Shown: piece after piece, positions 8,402 to 16,359 of the stretch
Numbering within the stretch: position 1 is the first letter of the stretch
How the letters are laid out: each line of letters begins with the position of its first letter
Assembly: GCA_002362385.1 (NCBI GenBank)
Contig: DEUB01000011.1
Coordinates: forward strand, 1-47,887
Reading direction: 5' to 3'
DNA: 47,887 nt
DNA from: Lachnospiraceae bacterium UBA3273
GTDB taxonomy: Bacteria > Bacillota > Clostridia > Lachnospirales > Lachnospiraceae
Notes under the pieces: model-generated
What the model saw: the letters and a program-made list of their open reading frames with translations, nothing else
The model's database searches: none
What the model was told of the DNA's origin: nothing
Translations under genes and position numbers: made by a program

Positions 8402-8502
8402 TCCGGCAGCTGCAGAACGGCTGAAAAGATAATAGAGATTACAGTCATAAAAAGCCCCTTTTCGTATTATGATAGTAGTAATAAAAGTTATGTGGTTTGG
8501 GT

Positions 8503-9678
8503 ATGAAAAAATTATTTATAATGTTTTTAAGCTTCCAGTTAAGCTTTCTGGTTCTGGTCACGCCGGTACTCGGGGAAGAAACGCCGCCTGCCTACGATCT
8601 GAATGTGTCGGCTCCTTCCGCCCTGTTAATGGAAGCGTCCACGGGAACGGTCATCTACGAAAAGGATGCAGATATTCCGTTAAAGCCTGCCAGCATCACG
8701 AAGATCATGACGCTGCTTCTGACCTTCGAGGCCTTAGAAAAGGGACAGATCCATTTAGAGGATCAGGTAACTACCAGCGCTTATGCCAAGTCCATGGGAG
8801 GTTCCCAGGTCTTTCTGGATGAAGGAGAGGTCCAGTCTGTGGAAACCCTGATCAAATGTATCGCAGTTGCCAGCGGAAACGATGCGGCGGTTGCCATGGC
8901 GGAATATATAGCGGGAAGTGAAGAAGCCTTTGTGCAGATGATGAACGAAAAAGCAGCCGCCCTTAATATGACGGCCACCCATTTTGAAGACTGCTGCGGG
9001 CTGACGGATTCCGATACCCATATTACCAGCGCAAGGGATGTGGCGGTCATGTCAAGGGAACTGATTACCAAATATCCGCAGATTTATGACTATACTAAAA
9101 TATGGATGGAAGATATTACCCACAACACGGCGAGGGGGAGCACGCCCTTTACCCTTTCAAGCACCAATAAGCTGTTGAAGCAGTATCCCTATGCCACCGG
9201 TTTGAAAACGGGTTCCACAAGCTCGGCAAAATACTGCCTTTCGGCTACAGCCAATAAGGACGGTATCGATCTGATCGCAGTAATCATGGCGGCGCCGGAT
9301 TATAAGGTAAGATTTGAAGACGCCATTAAGCTTTTGCAGTATGGTTTTTCCGTCAGCCGGGTTTATCAGGATATGAACCAGGACGATCTGGGAATGGTGC
9401 AGGTAACGGGCGGCGTGGAGGAAGAAACCGGTCTCATGTATGAAAGCCAGTTCTCTTATCTGGATGTGACGGGAAAGGATTTAAGCCGGGTCACAAAAGA
9501 AATACGGTTAAAGGAAGAACACCGGGCGCCCATCAAGGCGGGAGACGTTGCAGGAGAGGCCATTTATTTTCTGGATGGAAATAAGATGGGAAGCGTGAAT
9601 ATCCTGTACCAGGAGGATGTTCGTGAGGCCAGATACATAGATTATCTGAAAATGATCTTCCGGATCTACCTGACCTGA
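8503..9678 (+). CDS. D-alanyl-D-alanine carboxypeptidase (PBP5/DacA family)
   Basis: A low-molecular-weight penicillin-binding protein that trims the terminal D-Ala from peptidoglycan stem peptides outside the membrane. A signal peptide occupies residues 1-24 (cleavage near VLG-EE). The peptidase S11 catalytic motifs are complete: SITK (S64-K67), SGN (S124-N126) and KTG (235-237). The C-terminal PBP5-type beta domain is followed by a hydrophobic/basic end (YLKMIFRIYLT) that could act as an amphipathic membrane anchor. I chose ATG 8503; the longer frame begins at a TTG two codons earlier. No strong ribosome binding site is visible for either start. Confidence 0.93.
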   Translation: MKKLFIMFLSFQLSFLVLVTPVLGEETPPAYDLNVSAPSALLMEASTGTVIYEKDADIPLKPASITKIMTLLLTFEALEKGQIHLEDQVTTSAYAKSMGGSQVFLDEGEVQSVETLIKCIAVASGNDAAVAMAEYIAGSEEAFVQMMNEKAAALNMTATHFEDCCGLTDSDTHITSARDVAVMSRELITKYPQIYDYTKIWMEDITHNTARGSTPFTLSSTNKLLKQYPYATGLKTGSTSSAKYCLSATANKDGIDLIAVIMAAPDYKVRFEDAIKLLQYGFSVSRVYQDMNQDDLGMVQVTGGVEEETGLMYESQFSYLDVTGKDLSRVTKEIRLKEEHRAPIKAGDVAGEAIYFLDGNKMGSVNILYQEDVREARYIDYLKMIFRIYLT

Positions 9679-9716
9679 CGATCTGTCTAACGGGAGGATC
9701 TCTGTTCGACCTGACT

Positions 9717-9745
9717 TTGACGGACGTAGAGATCCGTGTTATACT
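9717..9745 (+). promoter_or_regulatory. Promoter for the metallophosphoesterase gene
   Basis: TTGACG (9717-9722) and TATACT (9740-9745) are separated by 17 bases. A small inverted repeat, GGATCTCT near 9696 and AGAGATCC at 9728-9735, spans the -35 region. It could be a weak terminator for dacA or an operator. Confidence 0.65.
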
Positions 9746-9774
9746 ATGGAACACAAAATCATGGGAGATACTGT

Positions 9775-10632
9775 ATGAAGCTGCTTTATATATTGGAAGC
9801 GTTGGGAGTGCTGGCGGCTATGGCGGGAGGTGTTGTGATCTGTGACACTAACCGCTTTGTAGTTAGGAAATATACGCTCTCCAGCAAAAAGATAGATAGC
9901 CCTTACCACTTTGTCATGCTTTCCGACCTGCATGGGAAAAGCTTCGGAAAGGCCAATGAAAGACTGATGAAAGAAATTGACCGGATAAATCCTGAGGGCG
10001 TTTATATTGCAGGGGATATGATCACGGCAAAGCCGGGGAAGGATTTTAGCGCGACGGCGGCGTTTATCAGAGAGCTTTCGGAAAAATATCCGGTTTATTA
10101 CGGAAGCGGCAACCACGAATACCGAATGGAGATTTATAAAAAAAAGTATAAAGATATGTCGGAGCGGTTTGAAACCGCCATCAGGCATAAAGGATTAGAG
10201 CGCCTCAAAAACCGGAAAATATCGGTAAAAAACCGGAATATTACCGTTTACGGCGTTGAGATCGACAGAGAATTTTACAAAAAGACCCATGTGCCGAAGA
10301 TGACGGGAGCCTATTTGGAGAAGAAGCTGGGAAGGCCGGATAGGTCCCGTTTTAATATTCTGATCGCCCACAATCCCTCTTATTTTCCGGCATATGCGGA
10401 ATTCGGCGCCGATTTAGTCCTTTCGGGGCACGTTCATGGAGGCATTGCCAGGATCCCTTTTTTGGGCGGAGTGATCTCCCCTGCCTTGAGACTGTTTCCC
10501 AAATATGACGGCGGAAGGTATCGGGAAGGAGAATCTGTCATGATCTTAGGAAGAGGACTTGGCACCCATACCATCCCTGTCAGATTCTTAAATCCGGGAG
10601 AGCTGGTGGAGGTCATAGTGAATCCCCGTTAA
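9775..10632 (+). CDS. Membrane-anchored metallophosphoesterase (YkuE-like)
   Basis: The 285-residue protein starts with a membrane anchor (MKLLYILEALGVLAAMAGGVVI) and then a calcineurin-like phosphoesterase domain. Metal-binding motifs are present: SDLHGKSF (DxH), AGDMI (GDx), GSGNHEYR (GNHE), LIAHNPSYF (H) and LSGHVHGG (GHxH). The family includes B. subtilis YkuE and UDP-2,3-diacylglucosamine-hydrolase relatives. The natural substrate is not evident from context. ATG 9775 is preferred over the upstream frame start because GGGAG (9763-9767) is well placed for it and because the promoter's -10 box lies in the upstream extension. Confidence 0.9.
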   Translation: MKLLYILEALGVLAAMAGGVVICDTNRFVVRKYTLSSKKIDSPYHFVMLSDLHGKSFGKANERLMKEIDRINPEGVYIAGDMITAKPGKDFSATAAFIRELSEKYPVYYGSGNHEYRMEIYKKKYKDMSERFETAIRHKGLERLKNRKISVKNRNITVYGVEIDREFYKKTHVPKMTGAYLEKKLGRPDRSRFNILIAHNPSYFPAYAEFGADLVLSGHVHGGIARIPFLGGVISPALRLFPKYDGGRYREGESVMILGRGLGTHTIPVRFLNPGELVEVIVNPR

Positions 10633-10797
10633 AATGTTTATCAGGAATTTAAACAATATCTTGTAATCTGCTTGCAATTACACCCAAGATGTAGTACTAT
10701 AATCTGGCGCGGGTATTTGGCGGCTTAATAATGCCAAGCGGACATGCAGGTATGTCCCCCGGTTTTATGAATGTAATGGATAGTGAGAGGGATTACG

Positions 10798-11547
10798 ATG
10801 TCTTTAGAGGTAAAATTACAGGTATTTGAAGGTCCGCTGGATCTGCTTCTGTATTTGATAGAAAAGAACAAAGTGGATATTTATGATATTCCCATTGTGG
10901 AGATTACGGAGCAGTATCTTTATTATATCAGGCAGATGAGCCGCGAGGATATGAATGTCATGAGCGAGTTTTTGGTTATGGCTGCAACGCTTATTGACAT
11001 TAAATGCAGGATGCTTCTGCCCAAAGAGGTAAATGAGGACGGCGAAGAGGAAGATCCCAGGGCGGAGCTTGTTGAAAAGCTTTTGGAATACAAAATGTAT
11101 AAATATATGTCTTATGAATTGAAGGACAGGCAGTTAGATGCCGGAAAAGTCTGGTTTAAAGAAAAGACCATGCCCAAGGAAGTGGCGGAGTATGCGCCGC
11201 CGGTGGATTATGAAGCGCTGATCGGTCAGACAAGCCTTTCGGGACTCAGAGAGGTTTTTGAATCCGTAATGAAGCGCAGGGAGGACAAGATCGATCCTAT
11301 CCGTTCCACATTCGGCAAGATAGAAAAGGACGAAGTGGACATGGATGCAAAAATGGTCTATGTAGAGGATTATATCTTTATGCAGAAGAAATGCAGCTTC
11401 CGCAGTCTTCTTGAAAAACAGAATTCCAAGATGGAGGTCATCGTGACCTTTCTTGTCATCTTGGAGCTGATGAAGGTCGGGAAGATCATGATCGAGCAGA
11501 AAGAGGCTTTTAACGATATTTATATTACCTCAAAGGAGGCAGCATAA
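10798..11547 (+). CDS. scpA: Segregation and condensation protein A
   Basis: Kleisin subunit that bridges SMC head domains for chromosome condensation. The 249-residue product begins MSLEVKLQVFEGPLDLLLYLIEKNKVDIYDIPI, the ScpA N-terminal signature. The middle holds LIDIKCRMLLP, and the C-terminal winged helix contains VIVTFLVILELMKVGKIMIEQKEAFNDIYI. ATG 10798 follows GAGAGG. A GTG five codons upstream is possible but lies on the ribosome binding site. scpB follows with no gap. A TATAAT -10 box at 10698-10703 lies in the upstream region, but no well-spaced -35 is obvious. Confidence 0.96.
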   Translation: MSLEVKLQVFEGPLDLLLYLIEKNKVDIYDIPIVEITEQYLYYIRQMSREDMNVMSEFLVMAATLIDIKCRMLLPKEVNEDGEEEDPRAELVEKLLEYKMYKYMSYELKDRQLDAGKVWFKEKTMPKEVAEYAPPVDYEALIGQTSLSGLREVFESVMKRREDKIDPIRSTFGKIEKDEVDMDAKMVYVEDYIFMQKKCSFRSLLEKQNSKMEVIVTFLVILELMKVGKIMIEQKEAFNDIYITSKEAA

Positions 11548-12120
11548 TTGGAAAAGAATAAAATGAAAGCGGTGCTGGAGTCGGTTTTGTTTACCATGGG
11601 GGAATCCGTGGATACCGGCAGGCTTTCCAAGGTCCTGGAAATCAGTTCCAAGGAAACGGAAGCGCTTTTAAAGGAAATAAAGCAGGAATATGACGAGGAC
11701 GAAAGCCGGGGAGTAACCCTTATGGAGTTAGAAGGGGCTTATCAAATGTGCAGCAAGCCGGATATGTATGAATGGCTGATCAAAATTGCCTCTGCTCCAC
11801 GCAAATATACCCTTACGGATTCCCTGTTAGAGACTTTATCCATTATCGCTTATAAGCAGCCCGTTACGAAGATCGAAATAGAAAAGATAAGGGGCGTCAG
11901 TTGCGACCATGCAGTGAACAGGCTTGTGGAATTCGATCTGGTCATGGAAGTGGGAAGAATGGATGCGCCGGGAAGACCCCTTTTATTCGGCACTACGGAA
12001 CAGTTTTTGAGAAGCTTCGGCGTTACCAGCTTAGAGGACCTTCCCCGCATGAATACGGACCGTATCGAGGAGTTCCGGGAGCAGGCGGAAAAAGAGGTAC
12101 AACTTAAATTGGATATTTAA
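11548..12120 (+). CDS. scpB: Segregation and condensation protein B
   Basis: Partner of ScpA in the SMC-ScpAB complex. The 190-residue product has tandem winged-helix domains. The hallmark block TLSIIAYKQPVTKIEIEKIRGVSCDHAVNRLVEFDLVMEVGRMDAPGRPLLFGTT is intact. The start is TTG 11548, directly abutting the scpA stop. An excellent AAGGAGG (11533-11539) lies eight bases upstream, which favours TTG over the ATG at 11563. The back-to-back arrangement implies coupled translation and near-equal expression. Confidence 0.96.
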   Translation: MEKNKMKAVLESVLFTMGESVDTGRLSKVLEISSKETEALLKEIKQEYDEDESRGVTLMELEGAYQMCSKPDMYEWLIKIASAPRKYTLTDSLLETLSIIAYKQPVTKIEIEKIRGVSCDHAVNRLVEFDLVMEVGRMDAPGRPLLFGTTEQFLRSFGVTSLEDLPRMNTDRIEEFREQAEKEVQLKLDI

Positions 12121-12134
12121 AGACCTGCCTGAAT

Positions 12135-12153
12135 ATACTGTAAAAAACAGTAT
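12135..12153 (+). promoter_or_regulatory. Small hairpin before the dacF-like gene
   Basis: ATACTGT (12135-12141) and ACAGTAT (12147-12153) form a seven-base-pair stem with an AAAAA loop. It lies directly before the GGGGA ribosome binding site of the next gene. It has no T-run, so it is not a terminator. It may affect processing or translation. Confidence 0.35.
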
Positions 12154-12165
12154 GGGGAAAAGCAC

Positions 12166-13548
12166 ATGGGCAAGGGACTTAAGAAGGGCACAAGAAGAAA
12201 GGCAATTATCTTCCTGTGCTTTTTTATATTGTATTTGTGTACATACTTATTGACGGGATATTTTGTTACAGAGGCGGAAACAATGGCTTTTGGTACGGCT
12301 GAAATATCAGAGGCGGAAATTGCGCAGAGGATAACGTATGAAATGCTTCAGGGAGCGGGATTGGAAGTAACATATGGGACGGATGCTGCAAAGGATCCTG
12401 AAAACGGGCCGGGGCAGGCAGAAGAAGCGGCGGCAGAGCAGGAAGAGCTGCGGCTGTACGCAAAGGCGGCTTTGCTTATGGATGCGACCAATAACCGGGT
12501 CTTATATGAAAAAAACGGCTATGAGGTTTTACCCATGGCATCCACTACCAAGATCATGACAGCCATTCTGGCATTGGAATACGGCAATCTGGAGGATGAG
12601 GTAACGATTTCAAAAAAAGCGGCGTCCATGCCCGAGGTACATCTGGGCATGAGGGAGGGAGAGATCTACAAATTAAAAGATCTGCTGTTTTCTTTGATGC
12701 TGGAGTCCCACAATGATTCCGCCGTGGCCATAGCGGAGCATATAGGAGGGAGCACAGAGGGCTTTGCGGAACTGATGAACCAGAAGGCGAGGGATTTGGG
12801 ATGTGAAAACACATGGTTTATCACGCCCAACGGACTGGATGCGGCACAGGGGGATAAGATCCATTCCACCACTGCCTACGATCTGGCAAAGATCGCTTCC
12901 TATGCGGTACAGAACGATCTTTTTGTGACCCTGGTGGGGACGGAGAGCCACAGCTTTTCGGAAAAGCAGAGCGGCCGGGGGTTTGTGGTCCATAATAAGG
13001 ATCTGTTCCTGGGAATGATGGACGGGGCCATCGGCATTAAGACGGGATTTACCAATCAGGCAGGATATTGCTTTGTAGGTGCAGTCAGAAAAGATGACAG
13101 GACTTTGGTCTCCGTTGTGCTGGCAAGCGGATGGCCGCCCCATAAAACCTATAAATGGGCGGATACAAAGGAATTGATGAATATGGGCGTGGAGGATTAC
13201 AGCCTCAGGAATGTGGAAGGACTTAAGATACCGGACAGGATAGCGGTCATAAACGGTGTGGAAGATGAGATTCCTTTAAATATGGAGTGGCAGGATGTGA
13301 GTATGCTTTTGGCGGACTGGGACGAGGTAGAAGTAACGGTAGATTTGAAAGAAAATCTGGAAGCTCCCGTGGAAAAGGGGGAAATAGCCGGCTATGAGAG
13401 GATCGAGGTAAACGGCCAGCTTTTTTATGCATTTCCCATAGAAACGGCCGTATCCGTGGAGGAGTACACCTATGATTACTGCCTGAAATATCTTGCAGAG
13501 TTATTCCTGTATGGCAAAGGAGGGGACGGGGAGGAAAAAACTCGCTAA
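12166..13548 (+). CDS. D-alanyl-D-alanine carboxypeptidase (DacF/DacB-like)
   Basis: A second S11-family penicillin-binding protein, 460 residues long. An N-terminal membrane segment (about residues 13-35, AIIFLCFFILYLCTYLLTGYFV) is followed by a roughly 60-residue acidic linker with AEEAAAEQEELR. The catalytic motifs are STTK (S126-K129), SHN (S181-N183) and KTG (292-294). The C-terminal beta domain ends in a basic, likely cytoplasm-facing stretch. In Bacillus, ScpAB genes also sit near sporulation carboxypeptidases such as dacB, so a role in cortex or vegetative wall trimming is plausible. Here the gene lacks spmA/spmB neighbours, and its sporulation role is only inference. Confidence 0.92.
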   Translation: MGKGLKKGTRRKAIIFLCFFILYLCTYLLTGYFVTEAETMAFGTAEISEAEIAQRITYEMLQGAGLEVTYGTDAAKDPENGPGQAEEAAAEQEELRLYAKAALLMDATNNRVLYEKNGYEVLPMASTTKIMTAILALEYGNLEDEVTISKKAASMPEVHLGMREGEIYKLKDLLFSLMLESHNDSAVAIAEHIGGSTEGFAELMNQKARDLGCENTWFITPNGLDAAQGDKIHSTTAYDLAKIASYAVQNDLFVTLVGTESHSFSEKQSGRGFVVHNKDLFLGMMDGAIGIKTGFTNQAGYCFVGAVRKDDRTLVSVVLASGWPPHKTYKWADTKELMNMGVEDYSLRNVEGLKIPDRIAVINGVEDEIPLNMEWQDVSMLLADWDEVEVTVDLKENLEAPVEKGEIAGYERIEVNGQLFYAFPIETAVSVEEYTYDYCLKYLAELFLYGKGGDGEEKTR

Positions 13549-13595
13549 AATACCGTAAAAATTGTTAAAATTATCTAGCCTGACTTGAAATTCTG

Positions 13596-13639
13596 TGTTA
13601 TACTTCTAACGATGCGTTAATGGGTTTACTCTGCCCATT
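13596..13639 (+). promoter_or_regulatory. Possible extended -10 promoter and leader hairpin of the decarboxylase operon
   Basis: TGTTATACT (13596-13604) reads as an extended -10 element without a well-spaced -35. Fifteen bases later AATGGG (13619-13624) and CCCATT (13634-13639) form a six-pair hairpin. Both lie in the 139-base gap before the first decarboxylase gene. The call is tentative. Confidence 0.4.
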
Positions 13640-13687
13640 CGCAAAAATCGTTATTCTTTTAATTAATATAAAATGGAGGTTTGAAAA

Positions 13688-15118
13688 ATGAGTAATTCTT
13701 CACAAGCGAGTCAAAGAATTGCAGCTTTACTCGATGACAACAGTTTCGTTGAAATTGGTGCAAAGGTTACTGCCAGGGCGACTGATTTTGATCTGAAACA
13801 AACCGAAACTCCGTCGGACGGCGTAATTACCGGCTATGGAGTGATTGACGGCAGTCTTGTGTATGTTTACAGCCAGGATGCTTCCGTGTTGAACGGCACT
13901 GTAGGCGAGATGCATGCAAAGAAAATTGCCAACCTCTATGATCTGGCATTGAAGATGGGAGCGCCCGTTATCGGGTTGATCGATTCTGCCGGACTTAGAC
14001 TGCAGGAAGCAACCGATGCGTTAAATGCATTTGGCGAGATCTATATGAAGCAGACGCTGGCATCCGGCGTGATCCCGCAGATCACGGCAGTCTTTGGCGC
14101 GTGCGGCGGCGGACTTGCAATGATCCCTGCCCTGACAGACTTTACTTTTATGGAAGGAAATAAAGCAAAATTATTTGTAAATTCCCCTAATGCGTTAGAC
14201 GGAAATTATACGGATAAATGCGATACCGCTGCTGCGGATTTCCAGAGTAAGGAAGCAGGCATTGTAGACGTGACGGGAGAGGAAAGCGAGATCCTGACCC
14301 AGATCAGGACGCTTATTACAATGCTTCCCGGCAATAATGAAGACGACGCTTCTTATGAAGAATGTACGGATGATTTAAACCGTGCCACTGCCGAACTTTC
14401 CGGCTGTGTTGGAGATACATCCATCGCATTGAGCGTGATCGCAGATAATAACGCTTTCTTTGAAACGAAGGCGGATTATGCAAAGGATATGGTTACAGGT
14501 TTTATTAAGCTGAACGGCATGACAGTGGGCGCTGTGGCAAACCGCAGCGAGGTATGTGACACCGAAGGAAAGGTCGTAGAAAAAACAGATGCGGTACTGA
14601 CGGCTAAGGGCTGTGAGAAGGCTGCCGATTTCATCAATTTCTGCGACGCTTTCAATATTCCCGTGTTGTCCTTAACAAATGTCAAGGGCTTTGAAGCTAC
14701 CATATGTGCTGAAAAGAAAATTGCAAAGGCAGTTGCGAAACTGACCTATGCTTTTGCGAATGCCACCGTGCCAAAAGTAAACGTAATAATCGGACAGGCT
14801 ATGGGAAGTGCGTATGTGGCAATGAACTCCAAGGCCATCGGCGCCGATATTACAATGGCATGGCCTACGGCTCAGATCGGAGCTATGGATGCCAAGACAG
14901 CGGCACAGATCATGTATGACGGACAGGGCTCCGATGTGATTGCGCAGAAGGCAAAGGAATATGCCGATGCCCAGACAAGTGCACAGGGAGCTGCAAGGAG
15001 AGGATATGTTGATCAGATCGTAGAAGCAGCCGATACAAGAAAGTATTTGATCGGCGCATTTGAAATGCTTTTTACAAAGAGAGATGAACGTCCGTCCAAA
15101 AAACACGGAACTGTATAA
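13688..15118 (+). CDS. Biotin-dependent carboxyltransferase (MmdA / 12S type)
   Basis: The 476-residue protein has the acyl-CoA carboxyltransferase fold (PF01039) in two crotonase-like halves. The N-half has GAPVIGLIDSAGLRLQEATDAL and VFGACGGGLAMIPALTDFTFM. The C-half has NIPVLSLTNVKGF, IIGQAMGSAYVAMNSKAIGAD and MAWPTAQIGAMDAKTAA. Relatives are methylmalonyl-CoA decarboxylase alpha (MmdA), glutaconyl-CoA decarboxylase alpha and the 12S transcarboxylase subunit, which move CO2 between an acyl-CoA and biotin. It is the first gene of a five-gene operon with a biotin carrier and a membrane beta subunit. The exact acyl-CoA cannot be read from sequence. Methylmalonyl-CoA or malonyl-CoA fits best. 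Confidence 0.88.
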   Translation: MSNSSQASQRIAALLDDNSFVEIGAKVTARATDFDLKQTETPSDGVITGYGVIDGSLVYVYSQDASVLNGTVGEMHAKKIANLYDLALKMGAPVIGLIDSAGLRLQEATDALNAFGEIYMKQTLASGVIPQITAVFGACGGGLAMIPALTDFTFMEGNKAKLFVNSPNALDGNYTDKCDTAAADFQSKEAGIVDVTGEESEILTQIRTLITMLPGNNEDDASYEECTDDLNRATAELSGCVGDTSIALSVIADNNAFFETKADYAKDMVTGFIKLNGMTVGAVANRSEVCDTEGKVVEKTDAVLTAKGCEKAADFINFCDAFNIPVLSLTNVKGFEATICAEKKIAKAVAKLTYAFANATVPKVNVIIGQAMGSAYVAMNSKAIGADITMAWPTAQIGAMDAKTAAQIMYDGQGSDVIAQKAKEYADAQTSAQGAARRGYVDQIVEAADTRKYLIGAFEMLFTKRDERPSKKHGTV

Positions 15119-15136
15119 GAAAGGATGATATAAGAG

Positions 15137-15925
15137 ATGAAAAAATTCTTGTTAGTCTTAGCTCTTGCAGGTTGTGTTTTGGGGATGACTGCCTGCGGCA
15201 GTACGGAAGATGACGCCGGAGGGCTTTCCTATACCCAGGAAGCGATTGAAGACAATACCGCCAAGGTTTTTACGGCGTTGGATATGCTTGTGGAAGACGA
15301 TGCGGTTGAAGAAGGGGCAGACCAGCTGGAAGCTGTAAAAAGCGGTACGGGAGAAATTCTGATTGCTGACGGTGCGATCTGGGAAAGCGCTCTTACCGAG
15401 ATCGGCTCTTATGAGGGAATCGTAGAGGATTCCGTTTCCGCCGAGGGTACGGATGAAGCCTTTACCGTTTACTGTGAGATCAAGGGGAGTCAGAGAAATG
15501 CCCAGGTAGAGCTTTATTACACAAAGGAATTTGCGACGGTAACGATCTTCCCCGGTTCCATGATGATAAGCCCCAATTATACATTGGGAGAAAAGATGGA
15601 GAAGGCGGCGCTTAATACTCTGCTCGGCATGGGCACCGTATTTATCGTACTGATCCTGATCATGTTGATCATCATGGCGTTTGGAATCATTCCCAAAATC
15701 GAGAAATCCATCGCGGATAAAAAAGCTAAGAAAAATGTTAGTACAGATGCAGCGGTTGATAATACTATCGCGCAGATTGTTGAAAAAGAAGAGCTTTCCG
15801 ATGATACGGAGCTGGTGGCTGTCATTGCGGCGGCAATCGCTGCATATGAAGGGGCGGCAACGACAGACGGCTTTGTAGTCAGAAGCATTAAGAGAGCAAA
15901 TACAAATAAATGGCAGAGAGCCTAA
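15137..15925 (+). CDS. OadG-like decarboxylase gamma subunit with long exported N-terminal part
   Basis: The 262-residue protein starts with a lipoprotein-like signal. Candidate lipidated residues are Cys13 (LAGC) and Cys20 (MTAC). An acidic exported region follows (about 21-155), then one membrane helix at about 161-185 (TLLGMGTVFIVLILIMLIIMAFGII). A cytosolic charged tail ends VAVIAAAIAAYEG...VRSIKRANTNKWQRA, the usual end of OadG/sodium-pump decarboxylase gamma subunits. Family gamma subunits stabilise the complex and contact the biotin carrier and alpha subunit. Canonical OadG is roughly 80-130 residues with a tiny outer N-terminus, so the 130-residue outer region is notable. It sits 18 bases after the carboxyltransferase gene. 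Confidence 0.82.
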   Translation: MKKFLLVLALAGCVLGMTACGSTEDDAGGLSYTQEAIEDNTAKVFTALDMLVEDDAVEEGADQLEAVKSGTGEILIADGAIWESALTEIGSYEGIVEDSVSAEGTDEAFTVYCEIKGSQRNAQVELYYTKEFATVTIFPGSMMISPNYTLGEKMEKAALNTLLGMGTVFIVLILIMLIIMAFGIIPKIEKSIADKKAKKNVSTDAAVDNTIAQIVEKEELSDDTELVAVIAAAIAAYEGAATTDGFVVRSIKRANTNKWQRA

Positions 15926-15943
15926 TATAGGAGGACATGAGAA

Positions 15944-16315
15944 ATGAAAAATTATACCATTACCGTAAATGGCAACGTATATGACGTAGTAGTAGAAGAA
16001 GGCGCATCTACAGGCGCTGTCGCAGCTGCACCGAAAGCAGCTCCCAAGGCAGCACCCAAAGCTGCACCCAAAGCGGCTCCCGCAGTAGGCGGCGCACAGG
16101 GCAGCATCAAGATCGAAGCAGGCGCAGCAGGAAAAGTATTTAAAGTAGAAGCAAACGTAGGCCAGGCAGTAAAGAAAGGCGATACAGTCCTGATCTTAGA
16201 AGCCATGAAAATGGAAATCCCTCAGGTCGCTCCCGAGGACGGAACCGTTGCAAGCATCAATGTAAATGTCGGAGATCCTGTTGAAGCAGGTGCAGTACTT
16301 GCTACATTAAATTAA
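15944..16315 (+). CDS. Biotin carboxyl carrier protein of the decarboxylase
   Basis: The 123-residue protein has a short N-terminal domain (MKNYTITVNGNVYDVVVEEG), a flexible Ala/Pro/Lys linker made of repeated APKA units (residues 29-46), and a C-terminal biotinyl domain from about 53. The biotin-attachment motif EAMKM is intact, with Lys89 as the biotinylation site and VNVGDPVEAGAVLATLN closing the barrel. This is the MmdC/1.3S type of carrier. It shuttles CO2 between the carboxyltransferase(s) and the membrane beta subunit. AGGAGG lies just before the ATG region (15930-15935). Confidence 0.95.
   Translation: MKNYTITVNGNVYDVVVEEGASTGAVAAAPKAAPKAAPKAAPKAAPAVGGAQGSIKIEAGAAGKVFKVEANVGQAVKKGDTVLILEAMKMEIPQVAPEDGTVASINVNVGDPVEAGAVLATLN
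16028..16084 (+). repeat. 12-base tandem repeat encoding the APKA linker
   Basis: Four and a half units of a GCxCCxAAxGCx pattern encode Ala-Pro-Lys-Ala in the flexible linker of the biotin carrier. The repeats differ mainly at third codon positions, so length variation between strains is plausible. Confidence 0.85.
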
Positions 16316-16359
16316 TACAGACGATGAAACGTTTGTAAATAAAACAGGAGGTTAACGAG

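Noticed and set aside
16028..16084. CRISPR-like or mobile short tandem repeat
   Set aside because: The 12-base units are in frame and encode the flexible Ala-Pro-Lys linker of the biotin carrier.
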